A stretch of DNA of 64,000 nucleotides, taken from assembly GCF_008728515.1 (NCBI RefSeq), contig NC_044981.1:110289702-110353701 (forward strand). Direction: 5' to 3'. Shown here one piece after another: positions 45,254 through 58,959 of this stretch. Made by a program: the position numbers and the translations under genes. How positions within the stretch are numbered: the stretch's first letter is position 1; every line of letters begins with the position of its first letter. Source of the DNA: Papio anubis. Lineage: Eukaryota; Chordata; Mammalia; Primates; Cercopithecidae. The notes beneath the pieces are model-generated. The model ran no database searches. It had not been told where the DNA came from and saw nothing but the letters and a program-made list of their open reading frames with translations.

Positions 45254-48180
45254 AAGTTCTTAGTTCTTACATTTTTTTCACTTGACCTTTGAGCTTTCAT
45301 ATATCCTTCCTAACAGTGTATCAGTGAATCCCCTTTTAGCTTAAGATAGTCAGAGTTGGATTTTTGTCGCTTGTAACTGAAAAAATTCTATTACAAGAAG
45401 TTGAGACCTCAACCCAAGGACAGGAAGAAAATGAGTGACAGTGGACTGAGAAGTATTGAGAACAAGAGATGGGCAGGATGGAACAGGCTTTTTGGGGACT
45501 ACAAGGATGCATTTTCTAACACTGCAGAAATAAGCTCCATCCTGCCTAATCACACCACTTTGCAGGGAGCAGATGACAGTGTTTTTTTTTTTTTTTTTTC
45601 CCCAGATTATGTGTATTTATAGCAACACTTATCGGTCATCCCACTATTCAGCCCACTGACCATCTCACAAACATATTCCTTCTCCTCTCGTCTCCCCTTC
45701 CTCATCAGCACCTTCAAGAGCTAAAGGCTCCCAAGTTTATCCATCCCTGACTTTATGCGGAAAACATGGTGACAAGTTACTGCTCACGTAGCAGTTTGTA
45801 GGTTGGAAATGGGAGAAACATCTACACAGAGGAACTCATAGTAAACAGAGTTGTAATTGCCCAGAATGGAAAATGGCTAAGGTTTAAAACTAGCATAACA
45901 ATAACAACAAAACCAGAATGGTCGGGATCTTGGTTTCCACGCAGTTGAATAGGATAATGTAGCTTTTGGTACCCTGGGGCACTCTGATCTAAAGCAAACA
46001 GCACAGAAGAAGTAAGCAGCAGAGAGACAGCAGGTTAAGAAGGAAATTGCTGAATTACTTCACTTATGTTCCACGTGGGCTGCTGGTAGAGAAAGAATGT
46101 GTCTATCAGAAAAATAGGCAAATGTCCCATGGCCGTGGTGTTGGCCTGGAGGCGGCAGATAACAGAGGGTGTGAGCTGGGGGATTAGGGCTAGGAGGGCC
46201 TCAGTTTACCTCCCCTTGTCTCCGCCTCTCACAGTCCTCTGTGACATCATACACAGTGCAGCCTCACATCCCCTAGAGCCCCTGCCTCCAGCTGGATATC
46301 CTAGGAACCCACCCAAGCCACAGAACTGAGTTAGACCAACTTGGATGATGTACTTTCTACCAATTTCCGTTTTTGTTCCCACCCAGGATGCCGGTCTCAT
46401 TCTCCAATAATCCCTTTCTTGTTGAAGGAAACCACAGAATGGAGACTCAAACAGCTTGGATGTCCCTGCCTGGAAAGGTGACACGTGTGCATCACTTCTC
46501 TTGTTATTGTTTCCACGGCGAGAAAGCACACTGTGCTGGGACCTCAGCAACCCCGAGAGCCAGCATTTCACCATGACCTTGTCAATGGAGGTCAAAGACA
46601 CGGCACTCAGCCTCTGGGGAGTGACTTTTTTCTTGGGCTGCCAGTGTTCCATCCTCCTTAAGGTGCGTGTGGCTTCCTTCATCCAGCACGCACTTATTGA
46701 GAACCTAGTATGTGCATGACTATGCTAAGGATTCCAAGCCTTACTTCCTTTCAAGTGTTAATGTTTTAAGAGCAGATATTGCCTGCAGAGAGAGAATGTT
46801 CTTAACACGGACTCTCAGGATGCAGGCCATTTGCAGAACAAGCCTGTTTTTCTAGTCCTGTTTTGGCATCAATACAGCTTATCATCTCATCCTTGTCAGC
46901 AGATGCTTCCTAGCTGTGCAAATATATTGAGAAATAAAAATAGGGTCCTGTTGAAATGCCAATAGTTGACAACAGAAGCCATCTTCTTTCTGGACTTTTC
47001 TGGCAGAATGTCATCCATGTTTGCTGCCTGTTGCCCTTCAGGGGCCATTTGGGAGAAACAACAGAAATTCAGATTCCCAGAATGCTTCATGTGCTTTGGC
47101 AACCACCGCCAATAAGCAAGAGCAAAACAGGGCTGCTGGTAGTTTCCATATCCCAGGTGGTCTCTCCCACCCTGGATGGCCACACCACTGTGCCCAGCAG
47201 CACAAAGCAAGTGAACAGACAGTGTGGACCCGCAGAAATATTCTTGCAAAAAGGTAGGCTTTTGCAACTCTGGAGATTGCTCCAAATCCCAATGATGGAA
47301 ACAAACAAACAAAATCTATATGTCATTATCCAGTCTTGAGATGCTGCCAGCAAATCTGAGCTTCTAGGCATCCCGAATCTTATAGCCAATAAGGAGATAT
47401 CTAGGAAGAGTCTGGGGAAACTGAGTGGTAGAAACGAAAGGGGAGCGAAGCCACGAGGATACCCCTATGTACAAGACATCGCAATTTAGTCTCTTGCTCT
47501 CTCCCTCACTCTCAATTCTGCTGTCCCTCACCTTCTCTCATTTTGCTAGGACATTCTCTCTTCCTTTTCCTCTTTCCATCTCCACCCCAGAGGAACCCCG
47601 TTCTCCATTTCTCAGCACTTTTCTAGATAACGGAGTCTTCCGAAAGCTGGAGGAGGTGTGTCGTACACTGCAGTACCCATGCGGTGTGGCTGTGCCCAGA
47701 AGGAAGCTCTAGTACAACCAGGGGTCCCCTTGCCATGGTCTCCATGGAGATGGGGGGCACATCTAAATGTCCCTGGGGAAGTAAGAGACGCTGATGCCTA
47801 TGGCTTACCAGATGCTTGAGGACAAACTCTTCAAGCCAGGCCAGATTTTCTTTATGTTCCCGAAGGAAGGATGTGACAGCAGACCCTGAGAGAGTCCTTC
47901 ATTCTATTGCAGCTTGATCAAAAACAGAATGACTCAAAGGAAAAAGTGAAGAAAATTCCTCAAGTCACAGTTTAAATAGTCTGGACCAGAAAGCTGCCAC
48001 TCAGCTTGGAGAAGGAGGAGCTTTTAGCACTCACAGAGAGGTCCTAGGGATGAGTCACACATCAGCCTTTTGGGTGGGTGCCCCACTGGGGACTCATTCT
48101 ACAACCAAATAGCGTGCTTGCTGGTGCCACCAAAGCTGACCGTCCGATAAACACGTTTGTTGTATGCTTCTCCTATGATT

Positions 48181-48210
48181 GTGGTTCTTTTGTGGTTCTT
48201 TTGTGGTTCT
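48181..48210. repeat. 11-bp tandem repeat, nearly three units
   Basis: GTGGTTCTTTT occurs at 48181-48191 and 48192-48202, followed by a partial third GTGGTTCT. Confidence 0.88.
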
Positions 48211-48397
48211 GGGAGTGGCACTGTCCCTAACAGGGTGTTTGGACAGCCTGAGGCTGCTGTTGCCACTTCTTGGAAGGGACTGTACCGGATGTCCTACAAT
48301 GTGCAAGACAGTCCCTAACAATGAAGGATTTGTTCCAGTTCCTATGCCTCTCAAATGCCCTACTGAACTAAATCTACTACAAATAAAAATCTAGAGT

Positions 48398-48698
48398 GGC
48401 TGGATGCAGTGGCTCATGCCTGTAACCCCAGCACTTTGGGAGGCCGAGGCAGGCGGATCACTTGAGGTGAGGGGTTCAAGACCAGCCCGGCCAACATGGT
48501 GAAATCCTGTCTCTACTAAAAATACAAAAGTTAGTCACGCATGGTGTCAGGTGCCTGTAATCCCAAATACTCGGGAGGCTGAGGCAGGAGAATCGCTTGG
48601 ACCCAGGAGGTAGAGGTTGCAGTGAGCCGAGATCGCACCACTGCACTCCAGCCTGGGTGACAGAGTGAGACTCTATCTCAAAAAAAAAAAAAAAAAAA
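48398..48698 (+). mobile_element. Alu SINE (antisense to ESR1)
   Basis: Full-length forward Alu from GGCTGGATGCAGTGGCTC to a long A-tail ending at 48698, including ACTTTGGGAGGCCGAGGC and CAGCCTGGGTGACAG. Confidence 0.95.
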
Positions 48699-49462
48699 GT
48701 AGTGAAAAGTTTTGAAAAGCTTTCACATGGCTGTGCCCAAAAGTTCCAGTATATTAATTGGTTATAGAGAAGGAAGTTTAAATGGAATATATTTTCTCCA
48801 AATTATTAAATAATTTATTCACTTTATTTAGTTTGGCTATTGAATATATTGTGTCAGCTTTTCAACCATGCATTTAATTGAAATGATTTCAGCGCAGTTG
48901 AACAGGTACTACAAAAACAATACAAATGGATGTAAATATGTAGACAGGAGCTGTAAGACTCTACTAAATAAAATTAGAGCCAACAATTATAAAATAGTAC
49001 ACATCAATGAAATATTGTTATTGCCTCCTATATGTTTTAAAATAAATTTGTAACATGATAAGAAATCCATTTTTGTGGGTACATATTAAAATCATTTTGA
49101 GGTTTGTATCTTTTCGTTTTACATTGACATCATCTCCAGGGTTTTTGTACATGCTTCCTGATAGCCTCTTATATGTTTTATTGTTTCTTTTTCCAATCCA
49201 TCTTGTCTTCTCCACTGCTTATCCAAAGGATATAATCTCCAAGGCCTTGTTGAGTTATAGAGACTGACTGAATATTTGCCTTGAATGTAGTGGGATATTA
49301 AGATAGGATAAATGTTTCTATCCACTTTGGCTCTTTTTCATCTTATAACAAAGGGAATCACTTTGACAATACACTTATAATAAAGCCAGACTCATTTGCA
49401 AAATTATTTCTTCATATTTTATTCTTCTTTCACTTCCACAGTCTTTGAATTTTCTTGGCATG

Positions 49463-49884
49463 TGTTTTAGCCCATTTTCTGTTGTTTATAACAGAATACC
49501 TGAAACTGGGTAACTTACAAAGAAAAGGAATTCATTTCTTACAGTTGTGGAGGTTGGGAAGTCCTAGGCCAAGGGGACACCTTCGGTGAGGGCCTTCTTT
49601 CTGGTGGGGACTCTGCAGGATCCCGAGGTGGCTCCTATGGCAAGGGGGCTGAGTGTGCCAGTGCAGGTCTCTCTTCCTTCTCTTAGAAAGCTACCAGTCC
49701 CACTTCTGGGATATTCCTTGATCCACCAGCGCGTTATTCGGTGAATGGTTTCAACCACTCATGAGTGCAGAACCTTCACGAACCAATCATCTCGTAAAGG
49801 TCCTACTTCTCAATACTGCCACATTGGGGATTAAATTTCAACATGAGTTTTGGAAGGGACAAGTATTTAGACCACACAGTAGCA
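49463..49884 (-). repeat. MaLR-type LTR relic (probable)
   Basis: It begins TGTTTTAGCCCATTTTCTGTTG, runs through CACTGGGATATTCCTTGATCC-like text, GTCCTACTTCTCAATACTGCC and ATTGGGGATTAAATTTCAAC, and ends GACCACACAGTAGCA. The pattern is that of an old mammalian LTR in reverse orientation. The exact family is a guess. Confidence 0.45.
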
Positions 49885-50324
49885 TATTTTTACTAATCGA
49901 TTTATTTATTTTTTCTCCTTTTATCATACACAAATAGATTGGTTAGTTTTTAGTTTTCTCAATCTGGTGTCCATCTCTTTTTCTGCTTTTTCATATGCCT
50001 GTACTTCTCGTATAAAAAGCCTCTGATCGTCTTCTCATATCCAAACATTCATTATAAGTATATATAAGCATTTTATTACTGTATTATGTTTCCTACTTTA
50101 GTCAAGCTTGGGCATCTGCATTGAAATATATATCATTTTATTTTGGTATAGTTTAATATTATTTCTCCTTTATATGATGGTTATAAAATACATTAAATTT
50201 TTAATTATATGTACAGATAAATTATTACCTAGTTGTTTCATTTAAAAGTAGTCAAAGGAATATGTATATTTTCTTAGACTGGTAGTTTGTTACTGGCAAT
50301 TGAAGGAGATTTTTCTCTTAAGGT

Positions 50325-50465
50325 TTGTGAATCTCAAACTTGGCTGTCTCTCCGAATCTCCTGTGGAGTTTTACAAGATGCAGCTGTCAGGTTCCATCAA
50401 AACCTCATGATTGGAAGCTGAGGGTGGAGCCCTGATATCTGTGCTTTTAAAAAAACTCTCCATTA
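50325..50465 (+). repeat. MER5-type hAT fragment
   Basis: GAATCTCAAACTTGGCTGTC, CCTGTGGAGTTTTACAAGATGC and GGTGGAGCCCTGATATCTGTGC read like MER5. Confidence 0.55.
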
Positions 50466-50639
50466 ACAGCCAGGATGATGAATCACAAGACTATCTTAGC
50501 TTCTTTGTATTGTGGCTACTAAAATGTAAAATCTTGAAAACATGGACTGTATCTTTGTTTTGTGAAAAGAGCCCTATCACGATGCTACGATGACTTTAAG
50601 AGGATGACTTCTCCATGGATATCCTTGCTCCTCCATGCC

Positions 50640-50885
50640 TGTTCTTCCTTTCTGCCTGGACTGGTTATAATGGAGATAACTCTTAGGATGACCTTGGAAG
50701 CCACCCATTCATGATGGCAGAGCCCTCAACAGCCTGACTCCCTGAGTGACCACATCAGAGAGGGTTATGATACTAACCTGTTCATGGACCCAGCATTGTT
50801 AAGTAAACAAGAAATAAACTTCTAGGTGTTTGAGCCATTATACATTTTGTAGCCTATTTGTTACAGTAGGTGTCCTACTCTGATG
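50640..50885 (+). repeat. LTR-like relic, family unresolved
   Basis: TGACTCCCTGAGTGACC, CATGGACCCAGC and AAACAAGAAATAAACTTCTAGGTGTTTGAGCC end in GTTACAGTAGG; this order is common in old MaLR/MLT1 LTRs. Confidence 0.35.
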
Positions 50886-51779
50886 CAAGATGAGAAGTAT
50901 TTTATGACTTACTGATGGGAAAGTGAATACATTTGTGAAAAGAGGAATAAAGCCAGAGGAATGTTTTGTATGCCTCTTTTTGTTGCCATTTCCTACATTC
51001 TTAAGGCTTTAGGTTGCAAAGTTTACTTAGAAATCATTCTATTCCCTAATACCAATACTGCCACACTTCGTTATGGAAACCACAGTCTAAATTCTAGAAC
51101 CAGCTAGACATCCCCCATCATGCCATCCATTCATTATGAATACTAACATACTTCATAGCAACCAATTTGTTCAAAGAACTAAGGGGCAAGCCTAAGACAC
51201 TTGAATGTCTAGTTTGTTATGATTTAAAGCCCTCAACATTACTAAAGACTTCAAAGAGATTGCTCTATGGCGTAGAGGAACTAACTTCTCATTATGTGAA
51301 TTGAATAAAGAGATTACTGCTTTGGGAAATATTTGTTCATAGATAGGAAACTTCCATCCTTCTACTGATGTGTAATGTTTACCTGAAAGGTGAAGAGCAT
51401 GCTCATAACCCAATCCTTGAGCAAATGTGTATTGTTAGACTAGTGTGTATAAGACCATACACTTATCGAAGTCCTCTCTAAGAGGTCTCAAAGGGAGATG
51501 ACAGTGAAGATGAGTGTTTTTGCCGGAACCCAGCAAGGGAACATGGCAGTCCTGTTCATTTGGTATTGCTATATACCCACTTGGCACAGATACTACATAA
51601 CCAACCATATGCCTCTGATTCAGTGACATTTTTCAACTTGTATAATTTTTTATTGAAATCTACTAGATGTTCTAGAAAGTAAATACTTGGTGTATCAACA
51701 CATTCACAGTGAAACTGATGAACTGATTCAGTTGACTTGAGAAAAAAAATCTTAAATGTGCACTTTTGAAAAAGAATTT

Positions 51780-51965
51780 AATATCTCATTTTTAAATATA
51801 AAGTCCTAGTTTTTAATTTTTATAAGAAACATTATATTTATTTAAATATTTAAGTATTAATTATTAATAATAAAATAAATATTAATTATTTAAATAAATA
51901 TTAAATATTTATTTAAATAAATTTTGTAATAAATATTATAGCCTTTGTAATAAAATATTATAGCC
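51780..51965. repeat. AT-rich TAAATATT-type low-complexity tract
   Basis: Long run of AATAAAT, TTAAATA and ATTATT words, with the fragment GTAATAAATATTATAGCC recurring as GTAATAAAATATTATAGCC. Confidence 0.8.
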
Positions 51966-52939
51966 TTATACCTTTTAGGACAAAGCCATTACGTATCTAT
52001 ATTTTCCTTAGGAGCCTTCTTTTCATTAGTTGTATCTGTAATGTATTTTTAAACAGCCAGGGTTCTGGATTTTGTACTCCACAGTCACTTACTATCTTTC
52101 CAAGGTCAGAAAAGATGCCCTAAAGACACACTTGGAAAATGCACAGTCCATCTATTGCAGAGGAGTTTGCAGAACGTTCCATGTGGAACTTCTGGTCCCA
52201 CTGGGATGACCTGGTCTCAGAGGCTTTGAGGGTTTCCTTTTTTCCCAGAAAAGGCAGACCAAAACATCCTGGATATATTTGTTTCCCTGGATCCCACCCT
52301 TTCTTGCCTGGTATTTCAGTAATAACTAAGCCACAACGCAGAGCAGGAAGCTGCTCTTACACACTGGGGAAGATCGTGTTTTCCAAGGATGACCACACCA
52401 GTATCTCCTATCCACAAGTTTTTCTACAAGGTGTTCTTGGCACCCTTCCCATGGAGATATGGGATCTGGGCCCTCTCCCTTGAAACTGAGTGGACTCATG
52501 ACTCACTTCTAATCAATAGAATGGGCTGGAAGTGACACATTACCACTTCTAAGTGCATGTCATAGAAGGCTATGAAACTTTTGTTTTGTCAGCTGGGACA
52601 GTTGCTTCTGGAGCCCTTGCCACTTTGTGAGAGGTCTAGTGTCCCATGCTGTGATATCAGACAGGTCTCCCATTTGACAGGTCCAGTTGATGTCCCAGCC
52701 AACAGCCAATATCAATTGCTAGCCTATGAATAAAGATACCTCAAGGTGGCTCCAGCCCGTAACTCTCAAATTACCCCTGGTTGACAACTCTCCCCATCTA
52801 AGACTTCAGACATTGTGAACATGAGACAAGCCATTCCCTCTGTGTCTTATCCAAATTTATGATCTATAGAGTCCAAACATTTTTTTTCTAGCTGTTAAAT
52901 TTAGCAGTCAGCAGCAGTAACCAGAACACGCCTGGACAT

Positions 52940-53125
52940 CTTTTTTTCTTTTTCTTTTTTATTTTTTTTAGAAAGAGAGACAGGGTCTTGCTCTCTCACC
53001 CAGGCTGGAGTGCAGTGGTGCAATCATGGCTCACTGCAGCCTCAAACTCCTGCGCTCAACCAATCCTCCCGCCTCAGCCTCTCAAGTAACTGGGTCTATA
53101 GGCACAAACCACAATGCCCAGCTAT
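52940..53125 (-). mobile_element. Monomeric or truncated Alu (FLAM/FRAM-like)
   Basis: A T-rich tail leads into GAAAGAGAGACAGGGTCTTGCTC and one Alu-like monomer that stops at CACAATGCCCAGCT. Flanking CCTGGACATCT (about 52931) and CCTAGACATCT (about 53127) look like a target-site duplication, so the element is a single-monomer insertion rather than a broken dimer. It could also be a 5'-truncated Alu. Confidence 0.75.
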
Positions 53126-53690
53126 ACCTAGACATCTATGCCAGATGCTTCAGGAGGAAAGTGATCCAGAAGAGGAAGATAGGAGATTTCACTCCTGACC
53201 TGATACACTAAGAGGTGGAATAGAATTTCAATGCTTCCTGCCCCATGTTATAAACTCTGCCTACCAATGCCCTGACCTAGCCCTCATCCATGCAGTGATA
53301 AGGGCTTCGGTGCATCCTATGAAGTGTGAAGTTAGTGGTTTTCATAGGAGACCTTTAGCCTAATCACCACCAAGGTGATTATCAAAACACATGGATCATC
53401 CCCTAACTGGTAACCCAAAAGATCTGTACTCCGGTTTCTTACCACGGAATAAATGACTTCGAGTTGTCAGTTGCACAGTCCTTGCCAAAGTCCTACTTGT
53501 AAGAAATAGACTTTGTAGAACTTTGTCTGAAAAGGAATTTTTATGTTGAATAACTGGTCTATTTTTTTTTAATTAAAAGCCTGTGAACCTTATAATAAAA
53601 TGTGTTCTTTTTGCTTTGGCCAGGCAAAGGAAATTTACAGCCAAACTTGCAGTCCATCCTGGGAACTGTAAAGATATACTTCTGTGTGTG

Positions 53691-53800
53691 TGTATCATTT
53701 TCACGCTGCTGATAAAGACATACCTGAGACTGGGAAGAAAAAGAGGTGTCATTGGACTTACAGTTCTAAGGCTGGGAAGGCCTTAGAATCATGGTGGGAG
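53691..53800 (-). mobile_element. THE1 provirus 3' LTR, left part
   Basis: Starts TGTATCATTTTCACGCTGCTGATAAAG and ends GGTGGGAG, matching the end of a THE1-type LTR in reverse orientation. It is cut by the L1. Left of it, GTGTG (53686-53690) is one copy of the 5-bp host duplication; the second is at 62323-62327. Confidence 0.93.
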
Positions 53801-53999
53801 GTGAAAGGCACTTTTTTTTCTTTTTATTATACTTTAAGTTCTAGGGTACATGTGCACAATGTGCAGGTTTGTTACATAGGTATACACGTGCCATGCTGGT
53901 TTGCTGCACCCATCAACTTGTCATTTACATTAGGTATTTCTCCTAATGCTATCCCTCCTCCACTCCCCCAACCCCCTGACAAGCCCCAGTATGTGATAT

Positions 54000-56900
54000 T
54001 CCTCGCCCTGTGTCCATGTGTTCTCACTGTTCAACTCCCACCTATGAGTGAGAACATGTGGTGTTTGGTTTTATGTCCTTGTGATAGTTTGCTTAGAACG
54101 ATGGTTTCCAGCTTCATCCACGTCCCTGCAAAGGACATGAACTCATCCTTTTTTATTGGCTGCATAGTATTCCATGGTGTATATGTGCCACGTTTTCTTA
54201 ATCCAGTCTGTCATTGATGGACATTTGGGTTGGTTCCAAGTCTTTGCTATTGTAAATAGTGCTGCAATAAGCATACATGTGCATGTGTCTTTATAGTAGC
54301 ATGATTTATAATCCTTTGGGTATATACCCACTAATGAGATCGCTGGGTCAAATGGTATTTCTAGTTCTAGATCCTTGAGGAATTGCCACACTGTCTTCCA
54401 CAATGGTTGAACTAATTTACACTCCCACCAACAGTGTAGAGGCATTCCTATTTCTCCACATCCTCTCCAGCATCTGTTGTTTGCTGACTTTTTAATGATT
54501 GCCATTCTAACTGGCATGAGATGGTATCTCATTGTGGTTTTGATTTGCATTTCTCTGATGACCAGTGATGATGAGTATTTTTTCATATGTCTGTTGGCTG
54601 CATAAATGTCTTGAGAAGTGTCTGTTCATATCCTTTGCCCACTTTTTTGATGAATTTGGTTTTTTCCTGTAAATTTGTTTAAGTTTTTTGTAGATTCTAC
54701 AAAGATATTACCCCTTTGTCAGATGGGTGGATTGCAAAAATTTTCTCCCATTCTGTAGGTTGCCTGTTCACTCTGATGATAGTTTCCTTTGCTGTGCAGA
54801 AGCTCTTTAGTTTAATTAGATCCAATTTGTCTATTTTGGCTTTTGTTGCCGTTGCTTTTGGTGTTTTAGTCATGAAGTCTTTGCCCATGCCTATATCCTG
54901 AATGGTATTGTATAGGTTTTCTTCTATGTGTTAGGTCTTACATTTAAGCCTCTAGTCCTTCTTGAGTGAATTTTTGTATACAGTGTAAGGAAGGAATCCA
55001 GTTTCAGCTTTCTACATATGGCTAGCCAGTTTTCCCAGCACCATTTATTAAATAGGGAATCCTTTTCCCATTGCTTGTTTTTGTCAGGTTTGCCAAAGAT
55101 CAGATGTGTGGTGTTATTTCTGAGGCCTCTGTTCTGTTCCATTGGTCTATATATCTGTTTTGGTACCAGTAGCATGCTGTTTTCGTTACTGTAGCCTTGT
55201 AGTATAGTTTGAAGTCAGGTAACGTGATGCCTCCAGCTTTGTTCTTTTTGCTTAGGATTGTCTTGGCTTTGCAGGCTGTTTTTTGGTTTCATGTGAACTT
55301 TAGTTTTTTTCAAGTCTGTGAAGAAAGTCAGTGGTAGCTTGATGGGGATAGCATTGAATCTATAAATTACTTTGGGCAGTATGACCATTTTCACAATATT
55401 GATTCTTCCTATCCATGAGCATGGAATGTTTTTCCATTTGTTTGTGTCCTCTTTTATTTTGTTGAGCAGTGGTTTGTAGTTCTCCTTGAAGAGGTCCTTC
55501 ACATCCCTTGTAAGTTGGATTCCTAGGTATTTTATTCTCTTTGTAGTAATTGTGAATGGGAGTTCACTCATGATTTGGCTCTCTGTTTGTCTATTATTGG
55601 TGTACAGGAATGCCTGTGATTTTTGCACATTGATTTTGTATCCTTAGACTTTGCTGAAGTTGCTTATCAACTTAAGGAGATTTTGGGCTGAGACGATGGG
55701 GTTTTCTAAATATACAATCGTGTCATCTGCAAACAGAGACAATTTGACTTCCTCTTTTCCTAATTGAATATCCTTTATTTCTTTCTCTTGCCTGATTGCC
55801 CTAGCCAGAACTTCCAACACTATGTTGAATAGGAGTGGTGAGAGAGGGCGTTCTTATCCTGTGCTGGTTTTCAAAGGGAATGTTTCCAATTTTTGCCCAT
55901 TCAGTATGATATTGGCTGTGGGTTTGTCATAAATAGCTCTTACTGTTTTGAGTTACGTTCCATCAATACCTAGTTTATTGAGAGTTTTAAGCATGAAGGC
56001 TCTTGGATTTTGTCAAAGGCCTTTTCTGCATCTATTGACATAATCATGTGTTTTGGTTCTGTTTATGTGATGGATTACGTTTATTTATTTGCATATATTG
56101 AACCAGCCTTGCATCCCAGGGATGAAGCTGACTTGGTTTTGGTGGATAAGCTTTTTGATGTGCTGTTGGGTTTGGTTTGCCAGTATTTTATTGAGGATTT
56201 TCACATGGATGTTCCTCAGGGATATTAGCCTAAAATTCTCTTTTTTGTTGTGTCTCTGCCAGGTTTTGGTATCCGGATGATGCTGGCCTCATAAAATGAG
56301 TTGGGGAGGATTCCCTCTTTTTCTATTGATTGGAATAGTTTCAGAAGGAATGGTACCAGCTCCTCTTTGTACCTCTGGTAGAATTCGGCTATGAATCTCT
56401 CTGGTCCTGGACATTTTTGGTTGGTAGGCTATTAATTATTGCCTCAATTTCAGAACCTGTTATTGGTCTATTCAGAGATTCAACTTCTTCCTGGTTGGGT
56501 CTTGGGAGGGTGTATGTGTCCAGGAATTTATCCATTTCTTCTAGATTTTCCAGTTTATTTGCATAGAGGAGTTTATAGTATTCTCTGATGGTAGTTTGTA
56601 TTTCTGTGGGATCGGTGGTGATATCCCCTTTATCATTTTTTATTGCGTCTATTTGATTCTTCTGTCTTTTCTTCTTTATTAGTCTTGCTAGCGGTCTATC
56701 AATTTTGTTGATCTTTTCAAAAAACCAGCTCCTAGATTCATTGATTTTTTGAAGGGTTTTTTGTGTCTCTATTTCCTTCAGTTCTGCTCTGATCTTAGTT
56801 ATTTCTTGCCTTCTGCTTGCTTTTGAATTTGTTTGCTCTTGCTTCTCTAGTTCTTTTAATTGTGATGTTAGGGTGTCAATTTTAGATCTTTCCTGCTTTC

Positions 56901-57825
56901 TCTTGTGGGCATTTAGTGCTATACGTTTCCCTCTACACACTGCTTTAAATGTGTCCCAGAAATTCTGGTACATTGTGTCTTTGTTCTCATTGGTTTCAAA
57001 GAACATCTTTATTTCTGCCTTCATTTCATTGTGTACCCAGTAGTCATTCAGGAGCAGGTTGTTCAGTTGCCGTGTAGTTGTATGGATTTGAGTGAATTTC
57101 TTAATTCTGAGTTCTAATTTGATTGCCCTGTGGTCTGAGAGACAGTTTGTTGTGACTTCTGTTCTTTTGCATTTGCTGACGACTGTTTTACTTTCAATTA
57201 TGTGGTCAGTTTTAAAATAAGTGTGATGTGGTCCTGAGAAGAATGTATATTCTGTTGATTAGGGTGTAGAGTTCTGTAGATGTCTATTAGGTCTACTTGG
57301 TCCAGAGCTGAGTTCAAGTCCTGGATATCCTTGTTAACCTTCTGTCTTGTTGATCTGTTTAATATTGACAGTGGGGTTTTGAAGTCTCCCATTATTATTA
57401 TGTGGGAGTCTGTCTCTTTGTAGATCTCTAAGGACTTGCTGTATGAATCTGGGTGCTCCTGTACTGGGTGCATATATATTTAGGGTAGTTAGCTCTTCTT
57501 GTTGAATTGATTTCTTTACCATTATGTAGTGGCTGTCTTTGTCTCTTTTGATCTTTGTTGGTTTAAATGCTGTTTTATCAGAGACTAGGATTGCAACCCC
57601 TGCTTTTTTTTTTTTTTTTCTTTTTGCTTTCCATTTGCTTGGTAGATCTTCCTTCATCCCTTTATTTTGATCCTATGTGCATGTGAGATGGGTCTCCCGA
57701 ATACAGCGCACCAAAGGGTCTTGACTCTTTATCCAATTTGCCAGTCTGTGTCTTTTAATTGGAGCATTTAGCCCATTTACATTTAAGGTTAATATTGTTG
57801 TGTTTGAATCTGATCCTGTCATTTT
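54000..57825 (-). pseudogene. Disrupted L1 ORF2 (endonuclease and reverse transcriptase)
   Basis: Broken minus-strand frames carry recognisable ORF2 blocks: an endonuclease part with GDFKTPLSILNRSTRQKVNKD (57198-57657), an inter-domain part (56389-57024), a late part with YLGIQLTRDVKDLFKENYKP (55215-55628) and the cysteine-rich tail with MEYYAA (54143-54586). In the endonuclease motif the usual Asn of GDFN is Lys. Frameshifts and stops separate the pieces, so no active protein is made. Boundaries are approximate. Confidence 0.88.
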
Positions 57826-57885
57826 TATGTCAGCTGGCTATTTTGCCCATTAATTGATGCAGTTTCTTCATAGCATCGATGGTCT

Positions 57886-58926
57886 TTACAATTTGGCATA
57901 TTCTTGCAGTGGCTGGGTACCAGTTGTTCCTTTCCATGTTTAGTGCTTCCTTCAGGAGCTCCTGTAAGGCAGGCCTGGTGGTGACACAATCTCTCAGCAT
58001 TTGCTTGTCTGTAAAGGGTTCTATTTCTCCTTCACTTATGACGCTTAGCTTGGCTGGATATAAGATTCTGGGTTGAAAATTCTTTTTTATAAGATTTTTT
58101 AAGAATGTTGAATATTGGCCCCCACTCTCTTCTGGTTTGTAGGGTTTCTGCTGAGAGATCCCCTGTTAGTCTGATGGGCTTCCCTTTGTGGGTAACCTGA
58201 CCCTTCTCTCTGGCTGCCCTTAACGTCTTTTTGCTTCATTTCAAACTTGTTTAATCTGAAAATTATGTGTCTTGGGGTTGCTCTTCTTGAGGAGTATCTT
58301 TGTGGTGTTCTCTGTATTTCCTGAATTTGAATGTTGGCCTGCCTTGCTAGGTTAGGGAAGTTATCCTGGATAATATCCTGAAGAGTGTTTTCTAACTTGG
58401 TTCCATTCTCCCCATCACTTTCCAGTACACCAATCAAACATGTATTTGGTTTCTTCACATAGTCCCATATTTCTTGGAGGCTTTGTTCATTTCTTTTCAT
58501 TCTTTTTTTTCTCTCATCTTGTCTTCTCACTTTATTTCATTAATTTGATTTTCAACCACTGATATCCTTTCTTCCACTTGATCAAATCAGCTATTGAAGT
58601 TTGTGCATATGTCACAAAGTTCTCATGCTGTGGTTTTCAGCTCCATCAAGTCATTTAAGGTCTTCTCTACACTGTTTATTCTAGTTAGACTTTCATATAT
58701 CCTTTTTTTCAAGGTTTTTAGCCTCCTTATGATGTGTTAGAACATGCTCCTTTAGCTTGGAGAAGTTCGTTATTACCGACCTTCTGAAGCCTACTTCTGT
58801 CAACTCACCAAAGTCATTCTCCATCCAGTTTTGTTCCCTTGCTGGTGAGGAGCTGCGATCCTTTGGAGGAGAAGAGGCACTCTGGTTTTTGGAATTTTCT
58901 GCTTTTCTGCTCTGGTTTCTCCCCAT
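57886..58926 (-). pseudogene. Disrupted L1 ORF1 (RNA-binding protein)
   Basis: The N-terminal part starts MGRNQSRKAENSKNQSAS (58926) and stops after about 76 residues at 58693. A second frame (58530-58099) carries the RRM/C-terminal wording WDYVKKPNTCLIGV and TPQRYSSRRATPRHIIFRLN. ORF1p normally coats L1 RNA as a trimer. Here at least one frameshift breaks it. The stop near 57886 is inferred. Confidence 0.88.
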
Positions 58927-58959
58927 CTTTGTGGTTTTATCCACCTTTGATCTTTGATG

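Noticed and set aside
46206..46682. 158-residue minus frame in ESR1 intron 6
   Set aside because: No recognised domain, no splice context and overlapped by other frames.
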